A DNA stretch of 64,000 bases from Armatimonadota bacterium. Its GTDB lineage: Bacteria; Sysuimicrobiota; Sysuimicrobiia; Sysuimicrobiales; Sysuimicrobiaceae. A program made the position numbers and the translations under genes. Of this stretch, positions 34,931 through 42,366 are shown piece by piece. Location of the stretch: assembly GCA_025059775.1 (NCBI GenBank), contig JANXCW010000001.1:157549-221548 (forward strand), written 5' to 3'. A model generated the notes under the pieces. It did not search any database. It saw only the letters and a list, made by a program, of their open reading frames with translations, and was not told the DNA's origin. Position 1 is the stretch's first letter. Every line of letters begins with the position of its first letter.

Positions 34931-35591
34931 GGAGGTGCGGTCCACCTTCCGTGCGACGCCAGGCCTCGGAGAGGATCCCTCGCACCTCCTCGTCGGAGAC
35001 CTGCCGAAAGTCCTCGTAGAACTGCCCCACCGCCATGAAGTACGGATCCTCGTGAACGCACACCACCTCGTCCGCCTCCTGACGGAGGCGGTGCACGCTC
35101 TCCGGAGGAGCCACGGGAACCGCCACCACCACCCGGCCCGCCTTCTTCGACCGGGCGGACCGCACCGCGGCGATCATGGTGGAGCCCGTGGCGACCCCAT
35201 CGTCCACCAGGATCACGGTACGCCCCTCCACGCGCGGGGGCGGGCGATCACCCCGGTAGGCCCGCAACCGACGTTGGATCTCCACCATCTGAAACGCTGC
35301 CTCCTGGTCGATGTAGGCCTGGTCCACCCGTAGAGCCCACAGGCTGCGCTCATCCAGGTAGAGGCTCCCGTCCTCCGCCACCGCGCCAATGGCCAGCTCC
35401 GGGTTCTGCGGGGCACGCAGCTTCCGGGGTACGATGATGTCCAGCTCCGCCCCCAGCTGTGCGGCCACCTCTCCCGCAACCACCACGCCCCCCCGGGGGA
35501 TCCCCAGGACCAACACATCCTCCTCCGGCGCGATCCGGGGCCGCAGGGCCGCGGTCAGGGCCCGGCCCGCGTGGTGGCGGTCCCGGAACAC
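34923..35591 (-). CDS. Phosphoribosyltransferase-family protein (COG1926-like)
   Basis: The 222-residue protein has the PRPP-binding loop VILVDDGVATGSTM. It also has the family-specific VLVLGIPRGGVVVAGEVA and IIVPRKLRAPQNPELAIGAV. These proteins resemble ComF and purine phosphoribosyltransferases, but their substrate is unknown. A GTG at 35591 and a TTG at 35594 both sit well behind AGGAGG. It is co-directional with and overlaps gcvT. Confidence 0.85.
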   Translation of the reverse strand: MFRDRHHAGRALTAALRPRIAPEEDVLVLGIPRGGVVVAGEVAAQLGAELDIIVPRKLRAPQNPELAIGAVAEDGSLYLDERSLWALRVDQAYIDQEAAFQMVEIQRRLRAYRGDRPPPRVEGRTVILVDDGVATGSTMIAAVRSARSKKAGRVVVAVPVAPPESVHRLRQEADEVVCVHEDPYFMAVGQFYEDFRQVSDEEVRGILSEAWRRTEGGPHLHA

Positions 35592-35603
35592 CAACGCCTC
35601 CTC

Positions 35604-36083
35604 CTACCGGCCCGCGTGGGTCTGCCGCGTACCCCGGGCCATGGCGATGGCCTCCTTCTCCTCCTCGGAGAGAGGGTGCGAGGGGATTCCGTTCCGGAGG
35701 ATCTTCGCGTACGCCCGCACCGCCTCCCGGCCGTTGAGGACGCTGAGCACCACGCCATCGCCCCTGCTGTCCAGGAGGGCGAGGGAGAAGGAGACGCGGC
35801 CGCCCACATCCTCGAAGGCATCGAACCGCACCAGTCCCACCCGTTGGACGCACCGAAGGAGCTGATCTCCCAGCTCCTCCAGGGACGCGTACACGCCCCG
35901 GAGGTCGGATCGGACCTCCTCGAGGGCCTGACGGTGCTCCCGGAGCTGCTCCACCACAGAACCCTCCGCGCTGGCCCGAGCCGCCCGCACCAGCCGCTGC
36001 ACCCACATGCCCAGAACGCCCACGAGCACCAGGAGGATCCCTGCCGCCGCTCCCAGCATCCAGATCAACACCTGATCCTTCAT
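35604..36083 (-). CDS. DUF4446-family membrane-anchored protein
   Basis: This 159-residue protein has one N-terminal membrane helix (LIWMLGAAAGILLVLVGVLG), a predicted coiled-coil (VVEQLREHRQALEEVRSDLR) and the conserved end VGLVRFDAFEDVGGRVSFSL, VVLSVLNGREAVRAYAK. This pattern matches the DUF4446 family, common near chromosome-partition genes in Firmicutes, with unknown role. It lies between the decarboxylase and the phosphoribosyltransferase in the gcv operon. Confidence 0.85.
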   Translation of the reverse strand: MKDQVLIWMLGAAAGILLVLVGVLGMWVQRLVRAARASAEGSVVEQLREHRQALEEVRSDLRGVYASLEELGDQLLRCVQRVGLVRFDAFEDVGGRVSFSLALLDSRGDGVVLSVLNGREAVRAYAKILRNGIPSHPLSEEEKEAIAMARGTRQTHAGR

Positions 36084-36122
36084 GACGCTCCCCAGTAGCG
36101 TTCGCGGCCTGGTGCGGGCTTC

Positions 36123-37574
36123 CTACCGGCCCGTAGCTGCCTCCCGGACCACATGCGCGAGATGCTCCCGAAGGAGCTCCCAGCACCGGCGTACGTGCCG
36201 GCGCTCCGTGCGCAGGTGTCCGATGGCAAGTCGCAGCACAAAGCGCCCATCCAGCCGGGTATGCGAGAGGTACGCTTCCCCCGTACCGTTCACGGCCTCC
36301 AGGAGCCGCTCGTTGAGGACATCCAGAGTTTCCTCCGGGGCCCCCCGGGGGCGGGCGCGGAAGCACACGGTGCTGAAGGGCACGGGAGCCACCCGTTCGA
36401 AGTCCGGGTCCTCGTCCACCCAGCCCGCGAACTCCTGGGCGAGGGCAATGTGCCGCCGGATCATCTCCCGTAGTCCCGCGGCCCCGAACATTCGGAGCAC
36501 CATCCACAGCTTCAGGGCCCGGAACCGGCGACCGAGCTGGACCCCGTAGTCCATGAAGTTCACCGCATCCTCCTCCGGAGTACGGAGGTACTCGGGCACG
36601 AGGCTGAAGGCCCTGCGCAGCACCTCCGGCCGGCGGGTGTAGAAGGCGGAGCAGTCAATGGGGACCGCAAGCCACTTGTGCGGGTTCACCACGAGGGAGT
36701 CAGCCCGCTCGCAGCCCGCGAGCACCTGCCGCTTTTCGGGAAGTATGGCCGCGACCCCCGCGTAGGCCGCATCCACGTGCAGCCAGATCCCGTACCGTTC
36801 GCAGATCTCCGCGATCTCCGGGACGGGGTCCACGCTGGTGGTGGAGGTGGTCCCCACCGTGGCCACCACGCCCGCGGGCCGCCATCCCACCTGGAGATCC
36901 TCCTCGATGGCCTCTTCCAGGGCATCAGGTCGCATCCGGAACTCCCCGTCCACGGGGATCTTCCGAACCCCCTCCTGCCCGAACCCCAGCACGATGGCGC
37001 CTTTCTCGATGGAGGAGTGGGCGTGCTCGGAGGTGTACACGCGCAGGCGGGGGAGCTCCGGCCTCCCCGCCATCCCCTGCTCCCGGATCCCAAGCCCCAG
37101 CGCTTCCCGGGCCGCAGCCAGGGCGCACAGGGAGGCCACGGATGCCGTGTCCATGATGATCCCGAACCTGGGCGGAAGCCCCAGGAGCTGCCGGAGCCAG
37201 TCCAGGACCACCTCCTCCAGCTCCGTGGCCGCGGGGCACGTGCGCCACAGCATCCCGTTCACGTTCAGAGCTGCACAGAGCACTTCCCCCAGCACGCCGG
37301 GCGCGGAGCCCGTGATGGCGAAGTACGCGAAGAAACCGGGGTGGTTCCAATGCGTGATCCCGGGCAGGAGGATCTCCTGGAAGTCCGTGAAGATGCGGTC
37401 GAACGGCTCCGGATCCTCGGGGGGAGAAGGGGGGAGTTTCGCGCGGATCTCCCCGGGCCGCACCCGCGCGAGGACCGGGTAGCGTTCGCTATGGTCCAGG
37501 TAGTCCGCGATCCAGCGGCCGAGCCGCTCGAATCCCTGAAGGAAGAGCTCTCCCTGTGGCCGTATAGTACTCAT
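36123..37574 (-). CDS. PLP-dependent group II amino-acid decarboxylase (aromatic-L-amino-acid type)
   Basis: The 483-residue enzyme is of the DOPA/tryptophan decarboxylase family: HPGFFAYF, TSEHAHSSIEKGA (His stacking on PLP), VDAAYAG (Asp268) and NPHKWLAVPIDCS with Lys300 as the PLP lysine. It should decarboxylate an aromatic or related amino acid. The ATG at 37574 has GGGAGGG upstream. It is the first gene of the nine-gene operon that continues with gcvTHPAPB. Confidence 0.9.
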   Translation of the reverse strand: MSTIRPQGELFLQGFERLGRWIADYLDHSERYPVLARVRPGEIRAKLPPSPPEDPEPFDRIFTDFQEILLPGITHWNHPGFFAYFAITGSAPGVLGEVLCAALNVNGMLWRTCPAATELEEVVLDWLRQLLGLPPRFGIIMDTASVASLCALAAAREALGLGIREQGMAGRPELPRLRVYTSEHAHSSIEKGAIVLGFGQEGVRKIPVDGEFRMRPDALEEAIEEDLQVGWRPAGVVATVGTTSTTSVDPVPEIAEICERYGIWLHVDAAYAGVAAILPEKRQVLAGCERADSLVVNPHKWLAVPIDCSAFYTRRPEVLRRAFSLVPEYLRTPEEDAVNFMDYGVQLGRRFRALKLWMVLRMFGAAGLREMIRRHIALAQEFAGWVDEDPDFERVAPVPFSTVCFRARPRGAPEETLDVLNERLLEAVNGTGEAYLSHTRLDGRFVLRLAIGHLRTERRHVRRCWELLREHLAHVVREAATGR

Positions 37575-37693
37575 CTACAACCCTCCCGGGAAGCGGGGAC
37601 GCGCCCCCGCGGCGTTGGAAGGCAGTAGTGGTCCTTCTCCGGGCAACCCCACGGCGCCCTACTCCTTCCTCCAGCCGGAAGGAGGCCGGGGAA

Positions 37694-38917
37694 GTGCTGC
37701 GGGCCACCCCCCGCAGGGGCTACCGGGTATTCGCCGCCGGCCTGGGTCTGACCGGCCTTGTGGCCACCGGGCTCGCCGCACGCGCCTTTCCACATCTTCC
37801 CCGCACCTATGTTCTCTTCCTGGTTCTGGCAATCCTCGGGAGCTTTGTCGTCGTCCGGCTGCGGACTGGATTCCTCCTTCTTTTTCTTCAGGTCCCCCTC
37901 GCTCCCGTCTGGCTGTACGGCTGGCCCGCCGCCCCGCCCCTCTTCTTCCTTTCCCTGCCCCCGCTGATCCTCCTCCATGGTACGACCTTCTGGCGCGGGT
38001 TGGTGTACCTCGGAGGCGGGACCCTCTGGTCCCTCCTCGCGGGGGTTGTGCTCCACCACCCGGGTGTTCGGTCCCGCCCTCCCTGGGGGGAACTCGGCGG
38101 CATGGCCCTGGGGGGCGCGGTGTACGCCGCGGGTACTATGCTCACCGCCGCCGCGGCCCACTACTTCGCCACGGGCCGCCTGCCCCCCCTCTCCCCGCGG
38201 GGCCTGCCCCTGACGAGCGGGATGATCTTCCTCGTCGCCGTCTTGCCTTCCTACCTGCTGGTGCTGTCCGCCCAGAACCCCTCTCAGCCCCACCTGCTCA
38301 TCGTGGCCATCTGGCTGCTCACCGCCATGGCCCTGAAAGGGTTCCTGGAACCCCGGGAGGCCAACACCCGGCTGCGGGAGGCTCTCGCGGAGCTCCAGCA
38401 GCTCTCCATCACAGATCCCCTCACGGGCCTCTACAATCGCCGCCACTTCACGGACCTCCTGGAACGGGAGATCAGCCGGCACGCCCGGTACGGGCAGCCC
38501 TTCACGCTCCTGCTCCTCGACGTCCGCAACCTCAAGCACATCAACGACACCCGGGGACATCCCGCGGGCGACGCGGTGCTCTGCGCGGTGGCGGACGTGC
38601 TTCGCAGTCGGCTGCGGAAAAGTGACCTCGCCTTCCGCATCGGCGGGGATGAGTTCGCCGCACTCCTGCCCCAAACGGATCCCCAGGGGGCGTACCGCCT
38701 CGCCTGGGGCCTCTACGAACAGCTCCGTGCCCGGAACCCCCTCGCGGACGTCACCATTGGCGTGGCCGGATTCCCCCTGCACGCCCGGGATGCCACCTCC
38801 CTCATCGCGGCCGCGGACGCGGCCCTGTACCGAGCCCGGGCGTCGGGGGAGGCGGTGGGCGTTGTACGGGAGGCCTGCGTATGTCCAAGCGGTCTAGACG
38901 ATATCCGCGACCCGTAG
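37694..38917 (+). CDS. Membrane-bound diguanylate cyclase (GGDEF)
   Basis: About 407 residues. The N-terminal 215 residues form roughly seven hydrophobic segments with no recognised sensor domain. A short coiled linker (TRLREALAELQQLS) leads into a GGDEF domain: DPLTGLYNRRHF, RIGGDEFAALLP (motif at about 317-321) and, 5 residues before it, RKSD, which fits the RxxD product-inhibition site. It should make c-di-GMP. Position 3 of the usual DxDxFK motif is Arg (DVRNLK). GTG at 37694 has AAGGAGG 8 bases before it; GTG at 37628 is possible. It overlaps the next gene by 37 bases. Confidence 0.85.
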   Translation: MLRATPRRGYRVFAAGLGLTGLVATGLAARAFPHLPRTYVLFLVLAILGSFVVVRLRTGFLLLFLQVPLAPVWLYGWPAAPPLFFLSLPPLILLHGTTFWRGLVYLGGGTLWSLLAGVVLHHPGVRSRPPWGELGGMALGGAVYAAGTMLTAAAAHYFATGRLPPLSPRGLPLTSGMIFLVAVLPSYLLVLSAQNPSQPHLLIVAIWLLTAMALKGFLEPREANTRLREALAELQQLSITDPLTGLYNRRHFTDLLEREISRHARYGQPFTLLLLDVRNLKHINDTRGHPAGDAVLCAVADVLRSRLRKSDLAFRIGGDEFAALLPQTDPQGAYRLAWGLYEQLRARNPLADVTIGVAGFPLHARDATSLIAAADAALYRARASGEAVGVVREACVCPSGLDDIRDP

Positions 38918-39837
38918 AGGCCCTGGTGGCTACGTTAGGTCACGAGCCCCAGGTGGTGACCATCGCCCTGGATCGGCTTCTCGCGCAGGAATACCGCATC
39001 CGCGAGGTCCTGGTGGTGCACACGGATGCCCCGGCCGTGCGGTCGGGTCTGGAAGCACTTCACCGGGAGTTCGCCTCCGGCCACTACCCCGGGATTCGGT
39101 TCCGCCCGATCCCCGTGGAAGGCTCCGCGGGACCCCTTGAGGACTTTCGGACCGAGGAGGACGTGGTGGCCCTTCTGCGGGTCCTCTACCGGGTCGTCCG
39201 GGATCTGAAGCGGACGGGCACAGGCGTGCACCTCTCCCTGGCAGGCGGCCGAAAGGTGATGGGGGTAGCCGCCATGGTGGTGGCCCAGCTGCTGTTCGGC
39301 CCCGAGGATCGGGTCTGGCACCTGCTCAGCGAGGGCTGGGCTCCGGGCAGGGAGCGGCGCATGCACCCGGAGCCAGGGGAGGCGGTATGGCTGGTACCGG
39401 TGCCGGTGCTGCGCTGGACCGATTCCGGGGTGATGCTGGCGGCCCTGGCGGACCTCGACGACCCCGTGGAGGCCATCCGCCGGTACGAGGAGATCGTGCG
39501 CGGGGAGCGTATGCGCCGGCGGCGGGAGTTCGTGGAGCGGTGGCTCACAAAGGCCGAGCGGGACGTGGCCCGCCTGGCCTGCCAGGGCCTGGACAACGCG
39601 GCCATCGCCCGCCGCCTGGGCCGCAGCCCGAGGACCGTGGCCAACCAGCTCAGCGCGGTCTACGACAAGCTGGAGGACTGGTTGGGGTTCGCGGGCCCTC
39701 CCGCAAGCCGAGCCCTGCTGCTGGCGGAGCTCGCCCCGTACTTCGCCCTGGCGGAATCACTCAACACGGGGAACGGGGACCGTTCCCTACCCAGAAAAGG
39801 AACCGCTTCTCATGCGCGCGGCACGCGAAACCGATAA
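38881..39837 (+). CDS. CARF-type (Cas NE0113/Csx family) domain fused to a LuxR-type helix-turn-helix
   Basis: The 318-residue protein starts with ALVATLGHEPQVVTIALDRL, then VLVVHTDAP, VHLSLAGGRKVMG (121-125 AGGRK) and AQLLFGPEDRVWHLLSEGW. These are the signatures of the CRISPR-associated NE0113 family, a Rossmann-like CARF/ring-nuclease fold. Residues 222-268 (LTKAERDVARLACQGLDNAA, then a recognition helix RSPRTVANQLSAVYDKLE) form a LuxR-type HTH. It may sense a cyclic oligonucleotide and control transcription. The ATG at 38881 has GGGAGG at 7 bases inside the GGDEF gene. Type III cas remnants follow. Confidence 0.8.
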   Translation: MSKRSRRYPRPVEALVATLGHEPQVVTIALDRLLAQEYRIREVLVVHTDAPAVRSGLEALHREFASGHYPGIRFRPIPVEGSAGPLEDFRTEEDVVALLRVLYRVVRDLKRTGTGVHLSLAGGRKVMGVAAMVVAQLLFGPEDRVWHLLSEGWAPGRERRMHPEPGEAVWLVPVPVLRWTDSGVMLAALADLDDPVEAIRRYEEIVRGERMRRRREFVERWLTKAERDVARLACQGLDNAAIARRLGRSPRTVANQLSAVYDKLEDWLGFAGPPASRALLLAELAPYFALAESLNTGNGDRSLPRKGTASHARGTRNR

Positions 39838-39840
39838 CCT

Positions 39841-39864
39841 CCTCCCGAACACGCTGTCGGGAGG
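39841..39864 (+). repeat. Hairpin covering the ribosome binding site of the small exported protein
   Basis: CCTCCCGA (39841-39848) and TCGGGAGG (39857-39864) form a perfect 8-bp stem with an 8-base loop. The right arm is the GGGAGG site for the ATG at 39875. The hairpin could hide the site or act as a weak terminator for the gene upstream; no T run follows. Confidence 0.4.
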
Positions 39865-39874
39865 TGCAGGGCAC

Positions 39875-40222
39875 ATGCGGTACTGGATCTTGCTGCCGGT
39901 CGTGGCGTTGGCAGCTGCAGGTTCGGCTGTGGCTGAGCCGGGCAACCCCATCGCCGTAGCCGCCGCGTCCCACGCGGGGCTCGTACGGGGGTACACCTGC
40001 GGCACGTGGGCTGTTCTCAGCACCAGCGAGCGGACCAGCTACATCCTCGGCGTGATCGCGCTCGCCGACACCCTGTACGCCTCTGACCGCCTGGACTACC
40101 AGATGGACCAGGCCGTGCGGCTTCCGCTGAGCGCTGCAGCCTACCGGCCCATGGTGGACGCCGGCTGCCTGTACGTGCCCGCGGCCACGCCCGTGGTGGC
40201 GGTCCTGTACTCGGTCAAGTAG
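39875..40222 (+). CDS. Small exported protein of unknown function
   Basis: This 115-residue protein has a signal peptide (MRYWILLPVVALAAAGSAVA, cleavage near AVAEP) and two cysteines in the mature part (YTCGTW and AGCLYV) that may form a disulfide. I do not recognise the family. It sits between the CARF-HTH gene and the broken cas6. A longer frame to 39812 would bypass the signal peptide and lacks a ribosome binding site. Confidence 0.5.
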   Translation: MRYWILLPVVALAAAGSAVAEPGNPIAVAAASHAGLVRGYTCGTWAVLSTSERTSYILGVIALADTLYASDRLDYQMDQAVRLPLSAAAYRPMVDAGCLYVPAATPVVAVLYSVK

Positions 40223-40225
40223 GGG

Positions 40226-41167
40226 GTGGATCGCCTTCGAGATCGGACGGTACTGGTTCCGGTGGGTTTCTGAGGAGGGCGGCTTCCCAGGTTCCTGGGA
40301 CCCACCCTCCGGGGCGGCCTCGGGCACGTCCTGCGGCGGATGGTCTGCGTGACGCGGCTTCCGGACTGCGCGGGATGCCTCCTCCGGTTCCGGTGCGCGT
40401 ACCCCGTCCTTTTCCAGCCGTTCGCGCGGGGGCCGTCCTCCGAAGGTGGCCGTTACGGGCGCATGCCGGTGCCCTTCGTGCTGCGGGTGCCCTTCGGAAG
40501 GAGCTGGCGGCCCGAGCTCGGCCCGGGGGAGCCTGTGGAGTTCGAGATGGTGTTGGTGGGCCGGGCCAACCTGGACCTGCCCTATTACGTGCTGGCGCTG
40601 GCCGACCTCGGCCGGACAGGCCTGGGCCCCACCCGTCACCGCCTCCGGCTGGAGTAGGTCGAGGCCTGGGACGGCAGCCGCTTTCTGCCCGTGTACACCT
40701 CGGACGGGGCGCTCCGGACCGACGCCCCCACGCTGACCCTGCAACGGCTGCGGGAGGAAGCGGCTCTGCCGGACCGCACCCGAGTCACGGTTCGCTTCGC
40801 CTCTCCCGTGCGCCTGGACCTGCGGGGCGACCTCGTCTACCCGGTCCGGTTCCACCACCTGGTCCACGCCCTGGAGCAGCGCTTTCGCGCCCTCGTGGCC
40901 TGCTACGGCGGAGCACCCCCGGACAGGATCTCGCTCGAGGAAGCAGAACAGGCGCGGGTGGTGTCCGACCGGACCCGTTGGGTGGACCTGCAGCGGTACT
41001 CCACCCGGCAACGTACAGAGATGAAGATCGGCGGGGCGGTGGGCACCGTCACTTACGAGGCTGAAGACCTCTCCCCCTTCGCCCGACTCCTGGCCTTCGG
41101 CGAGTGGCTGGGGGTCGGCAAGCTCACCAGCATGGGACTGGACCGCATGGAGGTGGTGCGCGGATGA
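40226..41167 (+). pseudogene. cas6: cas6 CRISPR RNA-processing endoribonuclease, disrupted
   Basis: The translation is clearly a RAMP-type Cas6: FLGPTLRGGLGHVLRR, a Cys-rich segment DCAGCLLRFRCAYP, PFVLRVPFGRSW, YYVLALADLGRTGLGP and the C-terminal glycine-rich end FGEWLGVGKLTSMGLDRMEV. It has two lesions. The N-terminal part (IAFEIGRYWFRWVSEEGG) is in another frame, joined by a missing C near 40283. Base 40655 begins an in-frame TAG where the family pattern LEEVEAWDG expects Glu (GAG). The remaining frame to 41167 is intact. Its stop overlaps the cas10 ATG. Confidence 0.85.
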
Positions 41168-41711
41168 CCGCCCAAGCGTGGGTCGCGGCCGGGGCCGGCC
41201 TGCTGCACGACATCGGGAAGTTCCGGCAGCGGGCCAGGTGGTCCGAGCGCAGGACGCACCAGGTCCACGGGCACGAGTGGGTCTGCGAGCACGTCCTGCC
41301 CCGGCTGGCCTTCCTGGACGCCCAAGCTCGCGACCAGGTGGCTCAGGCCGTCCTGCGGCACCACGAGGCGGGGGCTTACGAGCGGGACCTGCGCGTGGTC
41401 CGCCTCGCCGACCGTCTCGCCAGCGGCGAGCGGGTCCAACGGTCAGAGGAGGGCACCGGCGACCGTCCGGCGAGCTGCTCCTCCCCGTGTTCAGCTCCCT
41501 GGCCCTCGACGGGCGGGGCCTCGGGGAGGCTGACCGCAACCGGTGGGCGTACCCCACTGCCGTCTTGCAGCTGGGCGACTCTCTTTTCCCCGTGGCTGAA
41601 CTGGGGCGGCAAGGGGGTACGGAGCCCGATGGACGGGTTGCCGTCCAAGGTCGGGGGGTCGAAAGCCGATCCGTGGAAAGGGATGTTAGACTGACCGGCT
41701 GGGCAGTATAA
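41164..41711 (+). pseudogene. cas10: cas10/csm1 remnant (HD domain and start of the next domain)
   Basis: From ATG at 41164 the protein has WVAAGAGLLHDIGKFRQRA, HGHEWVCEHVLPRL, VLRHHEAGA and VRLADRLASGERV. These are the HD-domain and zinc-proximal signatures of Csm1/Cas10 from type III CRISPR systems. A frameshift near 41458 moves the sequence to a second frame (GELLLPVFSSLALDGRG, YPTAVLQLGDSLFPVAELG) that ends at 41711. The palm domains that make cyclic oligoadenylate, more than 500 residues, are gone, so the enzyme must be inactive. Confidence 0.8.
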
Positions 41712-41712
41712 T
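41707..41712 (+). promoter_or_regulatory. TATAAT box at the end of the cas10 remnant
   Basis: A perfect TATAAT lies where the CRISPR remnant ends and lower-GC DNA begins. It precedes a 55-residue open frame (ATG at 41736 with GGGGGG 8 bases before it) that shows no homology I recognise and overlaps the OsmC start. No convincing -35 is seen. Confidence 0.3.
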
Positions 41713-41843
41713 GCCCGGCAAGGGGGGTGCACAGGATGGCCGAGACTCAGTCCGGTCGCGCCGTTGCGGGGGAGGGACTCGCGGGCCTCTGTCATCTTAG
41801 GCTGACGCAGACAGAGCGTCAGGCCGGTCGGTCTAAATACGAG

Positions 41844-41873
41844 TTGGGCCGCGTTCACAGGCGGCAATATGCT
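41844..41873 (+). promoter_or_regulatory. Promoter of the OsmC gene
   Basis: TTGGGC (41844-41849) and TATGCT (41868-41873) are 18 bases apart. A start near 41880 would place AGGAGG (41888-41893) in the leader of the OsmC gene. Confidence 0.4.
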
Positions 41874-41892
41874 TCAATAGACTGGGCAGGAG

Positions 41893-42318
41893 GTGGTGAA
41901 TGAAAATCAGCGCTCGAGTGCAAAATATGAAGGCCAGCACCACGTCACATTGAGTACCAACGAGAATGTTCACTTTCTATTCCTCCCAGGCCCACTGGTT
42001 TTTGGCTCCAGCGTGAATGGCGGCGAGCTGTTGTTCCTGGCCTTCGCCACCTGCTATTGCAACGATATTTACCGTGAAGCAGCAAGACGCAATATCACAG
42101 TCGAACGTGTTGAGGTGGAAGTCCAAGTCCAAAGCGATTTCGGGGCCGAAGGCGAACCCGCTCAGAATGTGATTTACCGAGCCACAGTGACGGCGAAGGC
42201 GAGCGAAGAGGAAGTTCGGGCGTTGATGATACATACGGACCGAGTTGCGGAGATTCAGAACACGCTCAGAGTCGAGACGCCGGTTGCGCTGACTCACCTT
42301 GACATCGTGACAGTATGA
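41893..42318 (+). CDS. OsmC-family protein with a frameshifted N-terminus
   Basis: The body is an OsmC/YhfA-type domain: HHVTLSTNENVHFLF, SSVNGGELLFLAFATCYCND with a conserved Cys, and EVEVQVQSDF. Relatives reduce organic hydroperoxides through two Cys. Codons from ATG at 41900 in another frame read MKISARVQN, the usual family start, and rejoin this frame if one base is added to the A run at 41922-41925. As it stands, translation would begin at GTG 41893 or 41896, which overlap the AGGAGG site. GC content is lower than in the flanking chromosome. Confidence 0.65.
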   Translation: MVNENQRSSAKYEGQHHVTLSTNENVHFLFLPGPLVFGSSVNGGELLFLAFATCYCNDIYREAARRNITVERVEVEVQVQSDFGAEGEPAQNVIYRATVTAKASEEEVRALMIHTDRVAEIQNTLRVETPVALTHLDIVTV

Positions 42319-42366
42319 ACTGTTCGTGTGCGCTGGGGAAGCAATTGCTACAACGTGCTCCAAGGC

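Noticed and set aside
40655..40657. TAG as pyrrolysine or another recoded residue in cas6
   Set aside because: The gene also has a frameshift, and its partner cas10 is truncated, so decay is the simpler reading.
39761..41557. A 598-codon antisense frame over the CARF-HTH and cas6 genes
   Set aside because: The plus-strand frames have clear family motifs, while the antisense product is low-complexity with no ribosome binding site.
39838..41900. CRISPR array next to the cas remnants
   Set aside because: No direct repeat with regular spacing is visible in the flanks or gaps.
41736..41903. A 55-residue open frame after the TATAAT box
   Set aside because: No motif or homology can be recognised and it overlaps the OsmC start; kept only as a note to the promoter.
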